NCBI GenBank assembly: GCA_946800325.1
Contig: OX326961.1
Span: forward strand, 7,914,655-7,978,654
DNA from: Luzula sylvatica
Taxonomy: Eukaryota; Streptophyta; Magnoliopsida; Poales; Juncaceae
Direction: 5' to 3'
Length of the DNA: 64,000 bases
The notes below the pieces were generated by a model that saw nothing but the letters and a program-made list of their open reading frames with translations, was not told the DNA's origin and ran no database searches. Of this stretch, positions 24,691 to 35,902 are shown piece by piece (positions within the stretch are counted from its first letter, which is position 1; each line of letters opens with the position of its first letter). The position numbers and the translations under genes are program-made.

Positions 24691-25200
24691 GGTATAGGGA
24701 TAATATGATATTAAAATTTTGAGAAGGATAAATACAATACTTCTAATAGGGTTAATTTGACATTTCGGACTTTTGGAAAGGGTAAACACGATATTTTAGT
24801 ATTATACAAGGACATATATGATATTTGCAGATTTTTAAAAGGATAAATAAGATATTTCAGAATTTTTAAAGGACAAATAAGATATTATACAAGGACATAT
24901 ATGATATTTTAGTATTATAAAAGGACATTAGACATGATATTTGCAGATTTTTAAAAGGATAAATAAGATATTTTAGATTTTTTAAAGGACAAATAAGATA
25001 TTATACAAGGACATATATGATATTTGCAGATTTTTAAAAGGATAAATAAGATATTTCAGATTTGGAAGAAGATACATATGAAATTTCAGTTTTTTACAAG
25101 GATATATATATGATATTTTCAGATTTGAAAGAGCATATATCATATTTTGTATTTTTAGAGGGTAAATATGGTGATTTTGACATTTTAATGTTAAATATGA
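24690..25200. repeat. Irregular tandem array of 'aaggacatatatgatattt' and 'ggataaataagatattt'
   Basis: Units recur with phrases such as 'gatatttgcagatttttaaa' at 24830, 24936 and 25019. The wording matches the 'atatcatatttgtccct' blocks in MULE-like termini when reversed, so this may be an expanded terminal repeat. Confidence 0.7.
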
Positions 25201-26684
25201 TATTTAAAATTTTAAAACATCATCTCCTTCTCCCCAGGTTAATAAAAACACAAATTATTGTATGGTTGTATTAAAACCAGGGCTTTAATTTGGGGAACAT
25301 TATTCTCCTCGGAAGAATCTTAAATTAAAATAGTGAAAATTATTATATACTTTTTGTTTTTTATATAATATTGTTATAGATGCATATTATTTTTAGTAGT
25401 GAGAATTTTAAATTAAAATCATAAGAGCATAATGGTCATTTCAAAAAAAACATAACGAAATATTATGAGATTTTTGCCAAACAAAAAGTAAAAAAAGTAA
25501 AAAGTATTTGAGATTTTTTGTGAGAATCTAAAACTATTCATAATATTCAGAAAAGTTAAGGAGGATTTTGAAAATTTCCTTTAATTATCGAATTGATGAA
25601 ATTTCTTGGAAAATGTAAATGGTTTGCACTTCACAACATACCAACCAATGGAAAAATGACACGTTGTATCACATTATTCAACCAATGGAAAGATGACGAG
25701 TTATTTATATCACATTATTTGTTTATTCTTTCATTTTTCTGTATAAATACGTTAGGAATGAAAATCTTAAAATTTAATATAATCACAAATAAATGAGTCT
25801 TTTAACATTTTAGTGATTATTGGGCATGGTCTCAAATTGATGAATGTTTCAAACTAAATCAATCTATTAAGGCTTTTGGGATACAAATTGGAAAATATTA
25901 TAAAGAAAATGGCTAGTGAATTTGGGTTCAAAATTATTATACATTCATTGTAGGCCTTTTCTATAAATTTAAAGGGAATAAAAAGTTTAAATCCACTAAA
26001 AAAAGATAATTCAACACCAAAATGGACCAGATATGGATGTATATATTTTTTTTAATATGTGGGCTGTCACCGGAGGAATAAGTTTTTTTGAGAAGATGCA
26101 AATGAACATGTTATTTTTGGTATAACCCTAATTTTATTTTGGTAAGTTATAACCAGCCTTTTCATTTTCAATTAAAAAAAATGAAGTTATACCCAACGTT
26201 TTTATGATTATAATTTTATTTTGGTTTTACTTATTGCCTTGATCTTATTAACTACTTTTTGTGACTAAGCAAGATTCGTTAATTCATATAAAAATTGGTT
26301 AATACGATTAAGATTAAAAAAACAATTCATATAAAATAACAATTTATAATGAATACAATCAAAATTGTCAAGATAAAAACCACAATTAATCATATAAAAA
26401 GAAAGATGCAAGTTTTTTTCAAATAACACATATCAAAAAATATTTTCCCAAACAATTAAGTCTTCATCCAATTAACCATAATTTATACTTAATATTCAAA
26501 TAAATCACAAACAGAAATTTATATGATCAAAATAAATATCGCTTTTTACTTTTCATAAATGATAAATCCTGCCTAAGGGCTTTTTTGCACAAAAAAAAAT
26601 AAAAATAAATGATAAATCCTCCACTGCACCTTCTTCTTTCTTTCTTTTTTTCCTCAGCAATACAACGATTCAGTTACATGAATT
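25201..26684. other. Unassigned AT-rich interval
   Basis: No supported gene or element. A short duplicated 'caaccaatggaaa' motif lies near 25650-25690. Confidence 0.4.
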
Positions 26685-27282
26685 TAGGGATGTCAATGGT
26701 GTGGATATTGCCCGAACCGACCCGAACCGTATCCGAAAAAAATATCCGGATTCGAAAAAAATATCCGAATCCGAGTGGATCCGGATATGGATCTGGTTGC
26801 TAATTTTAAGATCCGAAACCGGATTCAATATTCGGTTTTGGTGCGGGAACCGGATCTGTTTTCCGGATCCGGGTATTTTTAGGATCCGGATACTCGAAAC
26901 TAGATTCGAGTATCCGAAATCGGATCCGGATACTCATATTATATATTATTTTTATGTATTATATTTGATATTAGTTGAAAAATCATATACAAATTAATGA
27001 TTTGTAAATGATTTAACTCACAATCGTAAAATTATGTTTAAATATAATCATATTTATCGTTCATGTCACAAATTATATATATTTATAGCTAATAAGTAAG
27101 TTACGTTATGATAACATAATATCCGTTTTAATATCCGAAACAGAACCATATCCGTATCCGTATCCGACAATATCCGAACCGTATCCGTATCCGTTTATTA
27201 TCCGAACCGTATCCGGATCCGACAATATGGATATGGATATGGTATGACCACTATCCGAACCGGATCCGAACCGTTGACACCC
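26685..27282. mobile_element. hAT-like element with CCGAACCG/ATCCG subterminal repeats
   Basis: Left end TAGGGATGTCAATGG has the hAT-like TAGGGATG start. Both ends are dense in 'ccgaacc', 'tatccg' and 'ggatccgg' motifs. The right boundary is placed near 'ccgttgacaccc', which in reverse resembles the left TIR (GTGTCAACGG). No clean 8-bp TSD was found, so the right boundary is approximate. Confidence 0.55.
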
Positions 27283-27609
27283 GATACATCTAAACCCTAA
27301 GTTTGCACTTTTGCAATTTGGTCCAGCACTCTTTAATTCCGACACCACACAAGTTGAAAATCAAGAGTACATAAATATAATCATAATAATCGTGAAGAGA
27401 GTATACGTAATAGAAAAATGACGTGGAGCTGAGCCAGCCCTTTCTTTTCTTTCCTCGACGGTTGCAAGCCGAGTCTACACAAGATGACAAGAGAGTCGTC
27501 TCCCCTCCTTGCCTCCTTAGTCCTTAGTCCTTACTTCTCTCTCTTCTTCACCAGATTTCTTCGCCAAAATCAGATTTTTGTGCTTGACGAGGTCTCTCTT
27601 GAATTTCAA

Positions 27610-27809
27610 GTGTGAAGGTAAATTCCTTTTCAACAGCCAATTTCTCCTATTCATTGGGTAATTTTCTCTTAGGATCAGCCATGGCCTCTCTTGCGAAACA
27701 CCAATTTCGTTTTATCCCCAAATCACCAATTTATGTTAAAAGATTAAGGCTTTGTTTTTCAATTGAAATTTTAGCACAGATTGTGTGTGTAATGTGTATG
27801 CAAAAGTAA
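27610..27809 (+). other. Leader with intron and short ATG frame, possible captured gene start
   Basis: Pyrimidine-rich leader DNA is followed by a donor-like AAG|GTAAATT near 27618 and an acceptor-like TCTCTTAG near 27672. Nine bases later an ATG at 27681 opens a 42-codon frame beginning MASLAKHQFRFIPKSPIYVK, basic and serine-containing like an organelle-targeting start. The frame stops at 27809 without a recognisable domain. It could be the 5' end of a decayed or captured gene. Confidence 0.3.
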
Positions 27810-28114
27810 TAAATATTCAAAATGGTACCGCTAATCAGTAATCAGAAATCATCTGAAGTTACAAATCTTGCTCATCTCTGATGGTTCGTTGACACGGACA
27901 CCTCCGCCCGTCAATCAGCTCGCGATCACAAAAGTTAGGGGTTGGATTCAATACAACTATCAAAACTCAAAAGAGAGAGGGCTATGGGAGTATGGGAGGA
28001 GATGTAGAGGGGAGTCTCTTCTCATTGTCATTGCATTTGCTTGGGACGACCACAGAGGAGAGTCGCCATGGCCATGGGCAAGGATGCTAGCTACGCTTTC
28101 TTATCGTTAGGAAC

Positions 28115-28115
28115 T

Positions 28116-28158
<43 letters not shown>
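28115..28158. repeat. GA microsatellite
   Basis: About 21 GA units directly after a leader-like segment (27870-28110). Confidence 0.95.
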
Positions 28159-28160
<2 letters not shown>

Positions 28161-28526
28161 ACTTCGCATCGCAAAAGTGCTCGAAGAGAAACAGAAACAC
28201 AGTTACACAGTAGAGTGCTCCGATAAAGTATATATTATAATGAAAAAACCTATATTTATCCTCCATTATTTTTTTGAAGGGCCAATCTAGGACTAGGCAT
28301 GTGGTTATAGGCTTATAGCCTACATTTTTTAAGGGTCTAAAAAATTGTTTTTCTAGTTGGACATTTTTGGATGATAATATATTTTTTTTTTGCTAGAAAG
28401 ATGATCATCATTTGAAGGCCTAATAAATTAGCTAAAATAATCTTGATTCGATACTAAATTTTTTTTTCTTTCTCTCTCTTGGGCTCCAAAGTGAAGAAAA
28501 GAGACCCAATTTTGTTGTGCTTAAAA

Positions 28527-28681
28527 TTGACCCGAAAGGCTGGACCTGGATATAACTACAGTACAATCTAGTAGTATGAACCGATCCTCTCAAATTTACC
28601 AATTGCATTTCAATGCAATTTTTAATATATATATATATCCACATTAATGATTATTGTCATTAATGATGCTTACTAAATATT
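28527..28681. repeat. 150-bp dispersed repeat, copy 1
   Basis: The segment starting 'ttgacccgaaaggctggacc' is repeated almost perfectly at 33427-33577. The only clear difference is the length of a short (AT)n run. The flanking sequences differ. I see no TIR, poly(A) or internal promoter that would define a family. Confidence 0.9.
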
Positions 28682-28770
28682 AGGAAGAATAATTTAGTCA
28701 ATCATAAAAAAGTTAAATTACCAATGAACATATAATTGACATTTGATATAAAAATTGTCAATTCATTTTT

Positions 28771-28938
28771 CAAAAAAAATACACTCACAAACATAATCCA
28801 CAAATTTAATTTCGATGAGCATTTTTAGGTATAAATTAGGTAGGATCCAGACTAATTATATTCCAAATATGATTAATTTATACGTAAAAATGTTTGGGAT
28901 TAGATTTGTGAATTTTGTTTGTGAGTGTATCATTTTTG
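28771..28938. mobile_element. Small MITE, CAAAAATGATA family (copy 2)
   Basis: Left end CAAAAAAAATACACTCACAA and right end in reverse CAAAAATGATACACTCACAA, with a perfect 10-bp direct repeat, attcattttt, at 28761-28770 and 28939-28948. TIR similarity runs about 40 bp. Shares terminal motif and TSD length with 2883-3033. Confidence 0.85.
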
Positions 28939-28948
28939 ATTCATTTTT

Positions 28949-30900
28949 AGTTAATAAAGTGAGTTCTTGAAAAAACATTCTCGATTTGAAACATTTTTGT
29001 ATGGTATTGCAATATAGTAATTGTAGATAATTTAGATTCTAGCAAATCACATCTCTGTAGAGTTCTGTATAGCGAGTTGGTATGTAAAATCTGAGTATTT
29101 GCTGACTCGCTACACAAATTACTTGAGAGAATTAGGCATAAAAAATTGGAATCAGAGGGTAAGGAGAATGAATTACATCATTGTCGTATCTTTCAAGAAT
29201 TTATATGCTTTTTATGTCTCAAAATATTTGTTTAATTTATTTAAGTCAAATTATTGCTAATTTAGGAAAGCATCATCATTTTCAATCAACCTTTCTAAGG
29301 GTTGGGTGCAAGTCCAATGCCCGCCGGACCAAATCTGGTCCGTGTACATTTTGAACCGTGAGATCTAATCTTAGTTTAAATTGATTTTAACTCTCCGTTT
29401 CATGCCGTCTAACACAAGATAATTGTTCCACCCTATTTCGGAAAGAGACATACACAATGCCACAATGGTTCTCCTCATCCCTCCCATTGGTTATCTCTCA
29501 CTCGCTCTTCCTCCTCATCGTCTTTTCCTTCATGAATTTCTGCATCGTCAATGGAAATAAGCAGGATGCAGTGCATGATCCCTATCTCTTCTCTCCTTAT
29601 CCTACCGTTATCAGGTAGGTCGTTCAACAAGCCTATCTCTTCACCTTGTCGGCATCGGCCCTCTAATCCTTCTTACCGATCGACTCTCAAAAGTCTCAGA
29701 TGCGACGTCAAGACTGCTACTCCGCCACCGTCTCATCCTATATTCACAGCTGATTCCTCTCCCTTTCAATGAGGTGAATCTTGTGAGTGTGACGATTTTG
29801 GATTATTTATTACTAATTTCTGAAACCAATGGTGTAATTTTGAAGAAAATTGGGATGCATTGGAAAAATTACAGAAAATTAGTGCTGCTCTTTGAGGAAA
29901 AAAAAATTCAGGTTTTTTTTTTTTGCACATGGTAAAAGACCACCGGACATCAAGAATTAACAAAACACTAGGCAATATCATCATATCGATAATATGTAAC
30001 AAAGCAATATAGCTGAGAAAATTATTGTTCTCTGTTATATTTTAAGTGTTTGGATTGTTTGATACTTAAGTGTTCGAATTATTTGATTTAACATGTACTG
30101 TCATTAACTGAGCTGTATTCGAATGAATTAGTTGAATTGCAAGTTAAGATAATTTTTTTTCTCTTTTTCTTGGAGAATATGAATATGACTTTTATAATTA
30201 ATTAGACTGGATAACCGATAAAGTTACTTGTACTTGAAAGTATATATTCTGGTAATATTGTTGGAGGATTGACATTTGCTTCTTCATAAATGTAAATATT
30301 ATTATGCTAATTTACAAAAAAAATTGTAAATTATCATGAAAATTTATTTGCATTCACATAAAAAGAGAGCGTGAGAAAGAAAGAGAGAAGGAGAAAGATT
30401 ATATTTGTCCATTGTTTTTCAAGAATGGAATAACTTTGTAAGTTCATTCTATTATTTCTTGAATAGAGTTTACTAAGTTTGACAAACGGAACATCCAAGA
30501 GCAGTTAACAGGGGTGTTAAATTTGATCATATCAATATTGATCTTGACTTGATCAAACGGTTCATGGAATGCATGGACAAGATCATGTCCAATGCTCACC
30601 GGACAAGCTCCGGACCCCCTTTCTAAATATTAAAAAATGGACCCTCTCTGGTGTTCTCATAAGATAAACAGCCAAATTCGAAAGTACATACCAGACTGTT
30701 TCAATTTCTCAAAAAATGGAAGGACCTCTACAATAAAAAGAAATTTGGAAGGAGACAATTACACTATATTTAAGGCACGTTCATTAAGGCCAAGAAATAT
30801 GGATTATAGAAACTGAAGATTTCATACATAATTGCTCAGATAACTGCCATTTGCAATTCACATTAATAATAATGTGGCTTTTGTTAATAAAAAAAAAACA
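28949..30900. other. Unassigned interval; possible MULE-captured gene start
   Basis: Contains the candidate first exon at 29457 (separate entry). Two related segments, 'gtccaatgcccgccggac' at 29312 and 'gtccaatgctcaccggac' at 30587, lie in the same orientation and may be ends of one repeat family. The remainder is AT-rich without supported features. Confidence 0.35.
29457..29618 (+). other. Candidate first exon with signal-peptide-like N-terminus
   Basis: An ATG at 29457 opens 53 codons with a hydrophobic stretch, LVISHSLFLLIVFSFMNFC, ahead of IVNGNKQDAVHDPYLFSPYP. That looks like a secretory signal peptide and mature start. A splice-donor-like ATCAG|GTAGGT lies at 29614/29615, just before the in-frame stop, so this may be a first exon. 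Leader-like DNA precedes it. No continuing exon or domain was recognised, so it may be a captured or truncated gene. Confidence 0.35.
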
Positions 30901-31060
30901 ATGTGGCTTTTTTGACAATATGCCGTCGTAGTTCTTTTGTTGGCAATATGCATTATTTAACGACTTTTGTTTGAAATTGCCGGGGATAAGATAGCTTTGC
31001 CGACCAGATATTCAATGTGTCGGAAAAATTGTGTCGAGGAAATTCGTTTTTCTTGTAGTG
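30900..31060 (-). mobile_element. CACTA-type terminus
   Basis: Read on the minus strand from 31060, the sequence begins CACTACAAGAAAAACGAAT, the characteristic end of plant CACTA (EnSpm) elements. It continues with 'cgacac' and 'ccgacac' subterminal motifs. The opposite CACTA end was not found to the left, so this is a lone or truncated end. The 3-bp TSD cannot be tested. Confidence 0.55.
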
Positions 31061-31523
31061 CTTCCAAGGTTCTAACCCCAAAAAGTTTCGTATCCGTCTG
31101 ATTGCACAATCGCAGAACGAAATTCTTCACTCGAAAAAATAGGAAGCCTTGCACCAAATTCTTCAAATCAACTTTATCTTCTTAATATGTTTTTTTTAAT
31201 AGAATGTATGTTATTTGGTAGAATGATGTATCTTTGTTTATCAGAGACAAGAAGACCAAAAATGCCTTTATATTTGTCTTCTTCTAATGGACCAAAGAGA
31301 GAGAAAAACCGAAGAAGTAATTACATCAGTTTTGAATGATTAATATTTCTAATTAAAACCGAAATATTTATGGCATCTTTTTTCAATTGTTTATAACAAC
31401 TGTAATTTTATTATAGCTTAAATATTTACCAAATAACATACATTTAATATGCAAATAATCAATTAACCTAATTAACAACATGCAACAAAAATGATTCATA
31501 TCCCGAATTAAAACATTTTCCCC

Positions 31524-32012
31524 CGCGTGGGCCCGACCCCGCCCGGCCCCCCGGGCCCGACCCCCCGGCCGAGCCCCGCGTGGGCCCGACCCCCCAGGCC
31601 GAGCCCCGCGTGGGCCCGACCCCCCCGGCCGAGCCCCGCGTGGGCCCGACCCCCCCGGCCGAGCCCCGCGTGGGCCCGACCCCCCCGGCCGAGCCACGCG
31701 TGGGCCCGACCCCCCGGCCGAGCCCCGCGTGGGCCTGACCCCCGGCCGAGCCCCGCGTGGGCCTGACCCCCGGCCGAGCCCCGCGTGGGCCCGACCCCCC
31801 CGGCCGAGCCCCGCGTGGGCCCGACCCCCCCCGGGCCCGGCCCCGGCCCAGCGTGGGCCCGACCCCCCCGGGCCGGGCCCAGAGTGGGCCCGACCCCTCC
31901 CCCCGGGCCAGGCCCCGCATGGGCCCGACCCCTCCCCCCGGGCCAGGCCCCGCATGGGCCCGACCCCCCTCCCTCGGGCCGGGCCCCGCATGGGCCCGAC
32001 CCGGAACCCCCT
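31524..32012. repeat. GC-rich 30-bp minisatellite
   Basis: About 15 tandem units built on 'gagccccgcgtgggcccgac'. The first units are at exact 30-bp spacing (31571, 31601, 31631, 31661, 31691), then 28-29 bp, then more degenerate 'ccccgcatgggcccgac' units to about 32005. The block is extremely G+C-rich inside AT-rich DNA. Because the unit is a multiple of three, long proline/glycine/arginine frames open on both strands in all phases; these are repeat artefacts. The minus strand has many G-runs that could form quadruplexes. Confidence 0.95.
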
Positions 32013-32049
32013 CCTCCCGCCGTAACCTGCATGAAAAAGACAAATACAC

Positions 32050-32150
32050 AAACATTATACACACACATACACATATCAGACACACACACACACATACATC
32101 ACACACACACACATACATCACATACATACATACATACATACAAAAATAAA
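32050..32150. repeat. (CA)n / (CATA)n microsatellite
   Basis: Interrupted runs of 'acacac' and 'cataca' directly after the GC-rich minisatellite. Confidence 0.9.
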
Positions 32151-33159
32151 CAAGCTAGAAAAATACACATGTAATAAAAAAAAGTCTTGAGGTATTTTCA
32201 GCAGCAAAGGGATCCATGAAACTTCATACTATCCTGCTGCAGCGACTTATTTGGAATTGAGAAGTTTGGTGCTTCTGAAATTTATACAAAAAAAGAAACT
32301 TAGACTTGCAAACAGTGGAAGTGAAATAAATAAGGAATTGAGATAATAATAAGTACTTTTGCACAGCAATGGGCAGTTCCCTTCAGATTCCGACTCGGCC
32401 CCCTTTGTCATTTGGCTGCAATGACTCGGTTCTCTTCGTCACTGTTCGAAATAGTACTTTTGCACAATTTGGATCCTTATCTACAATCCTAATAACTGAA
32501 ATAGAAAAAAGAAACGAAATCAATATCTGTAAATGGCCCAAAGTCAACAAAGAGATATGAGTGATAATTGTTAATTGGTTAAATATTAAAAAGGGCAGTG
32601 GAAATTTTTCGAGCAGAAGAAGGCAAACTTTGAAATTGGTTAATTGTTAATTGCCCAAAGTAATTCTCGCTCTCACATCAACAAAAAAAAGAAAGAAGAA
32701 GCTTCGAATTCTTGAAATAAATTCACATAAGAGAAAAAATGTACTTCCAACAAAATTGAAACCAAATAATAATGGAAACATGATCTGGCAAAAGACAGTT
32801 GAAAAATAATTCGAAAAAGACAGGAACTTTAGTATTTTACCTCAAGTTCAACCCGTTTTGCATGAACAGAACATAAGGCCCAGCTGGAATTTTATGCACT
32901 GTGGTTACTTCTTCAAGTAAAAATCAAAGGGAGAACTCGCCATTTTTGCTTCTTCTAGAAACTGAAAGAAAACTCTCATTGTCGCTTGCTTCATCTTCAA
33001 TTGGTCGAAGAGACAGAGAGACAGAGGAAGGAGAGAGAGAAAGACTAGATATCTCGCTCTGTTTCTAACACATCTTCGATTTGGAGAAGAAAAGATGAGA
33101 GAGATATAGCCATCTGTTGGCTCTGACTTGGCTTTGCACTTGCTTCATCTTCAATTGGT

Positions 33160-33212
<53 letters not shown>

Positions 33213-33426
33213 TGGTCGAAGAGGGATTGGACGAGTATATATATAGAGAACAGGGCGCTCCTCCAACGCCTCTCTGGATATGACCGTTGGAGGAGAAGAT
33301 TCTAGGCCTTGCTGGATATAGCCGTTAGAGAAGATTTGAAGATTTTGACGGAAGAAAAACAAAAGAGAAGAGTTCGTTTGAAAATAGGGATCAACGAAAC
33401 AGAGTTTCCTTTATTTGGTGCAAATA
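32151..33426. other. Unassigned interval with leader-like sequence
   Basis: Includes a repeated 'cttcatcttcaattggtcg' at about 32990 and 33141 and a GA microsatellite at 33164-33210. Short frames here are low-complexity or cross the GA run. No gene could be supported. Confidence 0.4.
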
Positions 33427-33577
33427 TTGACCCGAAAGGCTGGACCTGGATATAACTACAGTACAATCTAGTAGTATGAACCGATCCTCTCAAATTTACC
33501 AATTGCATTTCAATGCAATTTTTAATATATATATCCACATTAATGATTATTGTCATTAATGATGCTTACTAAATATT
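33427..33577. repeat. 150-bp dispersed repeat, copy 2
   Basis: Near-identical to 28527-28681 in the same orientation, four bases shorter in the AT run. Confidence 0.9.
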
Positions 33578-33692
33578 CAATATGGTTGATTATTATTGTT
33601 TAATTACTCTCGCGTACTATCCTTGTTTAATTACTCATGATTTAATATGGTTGATTATTATTTAATTACTCATGATCATGATTATAAAAATA

Positions 33693-33900
33693 CTAGTTTA
33701 TTACTCGCGCTTCGCGGCGAGATTTAAAATATGATATATAAATTACATATATTTAACGTTATATATATATTGAAAAAAAAAAATTATATATTGAAACAAT
33801 GCACTATTATATGAGAGAATGATTTAATTAAAATGGCCCGCACAATTACGAGAATCTATTAGAAAAAGTTAAAAAAATTGAGTTGTATTCGTACGTATAC
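33693..33900 (-). mobile_element. Helitron 3' terminus on the minus strand
   Basis: On the minus strand the sequence reads through a GC-rich hairpin (33704-33721, arms ctcgc/gcgag with a bulge), then TAATAAA and CTAG ending at 33693, followed by T. This matches Helitron 3' ends. The element would extend to higher coordinates. Its 5' end was not identified and the right limit given is nominal. Confidence 0.6.
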
Positions 33901-35045
33901 AATTGAATTGGATATTCATTAATAAATAATTTGAATTATTATTTACCATTCATTTTATATGCATAAGTTAACAACTTGTAATATTATTTTCTGTTCACTT
34001 TGTTTGTCATTTACCCATTTGACTGATTATATTGTAACAGTTGAGATTTGCTAGATTTTAAATATACAAGGATTAGATTATTGTCTCATTAATTTGTTGT
34101 GATATGTGATAAACAAATATATTATGACAAATTATATGAAAGTTGCATATATCATATGGCTACACTGATACATTGTTAAATCTATTGACAAAAACAAAAT
34201 GCATTGACCACTAAATTGAATACATTCATACATCAACAAAAATACATTTGCAAATGACATTCAAACACAGTAAATTACATGTCATCAAGGTAACAAATAA
34301 TGGCTCTTGATACTTTTTATTTATTTTTTATTTAAAGCCCGTAGGTCAGCTCAAAATGCATTATAATAAATTGCTGGTAGACAAATTGATACTTTTTTTT
34401 TTAGTTTAGTAGCCCGTAGGCACAAATTGATACTTCGGAGGATACACAAATCATTTACATTTGCAAAATTTCAAAAGAACCCCCAAAAGTGCTGAAACTT
34501 GCAAAGACCACCCTCAAAATGCTGGTATTTATAATAAATTAATTAAAAATGTAGAAAATTAAAAAAAAACCTCCCAAATGTTGAAAATTGCAAAAAAAAA
34601 CTTAAAAAGATTTTTCTTGTAAAAACAAACCTAATGGTTGCTGAAATTATCATATATGCATGCCCATGTGAATTCTGAATTTATCATGTCTATCCCTATA
34701 AATTTTGAAATTATGATGTATATCATAAACAAGTCATAAATTATTATAATTAAATTTAATTAATGATTTAGGGATAAACCAAATCATATATGAATTAATT
34801 ACCTTAGAAATCATGGATTTCTCTACATCAAGCAGTATAGGATCGTCTTTTCGTAGTGACCTTATTGTGAAATACCTCAAACACACTCCGTAATGCATAC
34901 CAATTACCAAAACACCTTGATGAATAACAGCCTTCTTTGGCGAACAAAGAGGGAAACATCAAATTCCCAATCATCCAGTTGGCCTTCCGAAAGCCAATTC
35001 CCATACACTGTAAATATCGAAAGAAATAATGAAGATTAATCATGT
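33901..35045. other. Unassigned AT-rich interval
   Basis: May be part of the minus-strand Helitron. Two 'agcccgtagg' motifs (34337, 34411) and short 'aaacttgcaaa' repeats are the only structures seen. Confidence 0.35.
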
Positions 35046-35053
35046 ATTAGGAT

Positions 35054-35894
35054 CAATGTTTTAAATTGCGATATTGCGGTCCATTGCGGTCGGGTCTTTT
35101 TTGCAGCGGATTGCGTTTGCGGGCGCAATTGCGGCGCAATGAACTTATTGCGGACAGTCGTTGCGATATTAAATTATGTAAAAATAATAGTTTGTTTAAA
35201 TATATTTTTCACAATATTTTCTTCTAAAAAGGATAAAAAAGTTGATTGTCCAGGAACATTTTCAGTATAAATAAAAGTTGATCATAAAATTTTCATTAAA
35301 ATGGCAATTATACGGGATCTTTGGATTTGTATTTTGTTGAAGAATTTTTTGTCGACATCCAAAAATATCAAAACACTATAACTCAAATTTTAAATCGAAA
35401 TATCAATGAAATACAATGAAAATTATGAAAGCCATATATTTATAGATGAAAATGACATATTTTAGAAGTTATGTATGTTATGAGTATATTTTATCAAATA
35501 TTTTGATAATAAAACATGGAAACTAAGTATTAAATAATCTCAAAAATTATGTTATAATGTTTATATTAAATAATTCTCGACGAAATTAATTTAACGTGTG
35601 TTTCGTGTTTAATTCAGGGTAAAAGACAAAATTTCACAAATTCAAGCCCATCATTGCGTTCCTCTCGTCGAGACGAGCGATTTCAATATAAATTTCGTGT
35701 AATTTGATGGAAGGATTTGAAAATTACAACGATTTGAATATTATCCCGCAATTTGTACCCGCAATTACCGCAATTTTCCCGCAATTTTCCCGCAATTGCG
35801 CCGCAATGGCCGCAATTTTTTGAAAACGCAATATACCGCTATATGTTATTGCGAAATTGCGATTCTAAATTTCGGGCCGCAATTTAAAACACTG
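35054..35894 (+). mobile_element. hAT element, TTGCGG family, copy 1
   Basis: Left end CAATGTTTTAAATTGCG and right end in reverse CAGTGTTTTAAATTGCG. Perfect 8-bp TSD, attaggat, at 35046-35053 and 35895-35902. Subterminal regions hold many 'attgcgg' and 'ccgcaatt' motifs and the 841-bp body is non-coding. By eye it matches the copy at 58075-58946 base for base, except that it lacks 31 bp between two 'ccgcaattt' repeats near the right end. Confidence 0.93.
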
Positions 35895-35902
35895 ATTAGG
35901 AT

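Noticed and set aside
31021..31060. Complete CACTA element
   Set aside because: Only one CACTACAAGAAA end was found. Without the partner end and 3-bp TSD I annotate the terminus alone.
31383..32174. Long Gly/Pro/Arg-rich frames on both strands, up to 223 codons
   Set aside because: The 30-bp repeat unit is a multiple of three and extremely GC-rich, so it lacks stop codons in every phase. The frames carry no domain and exist only because of the repeat.
33045..33362. 105-codon minus-strand frame crossing the GA microsatellite
   Set aside because: The middle is a Ser-Leu run translated from CT repeats. The flanks do not resemble a protein.
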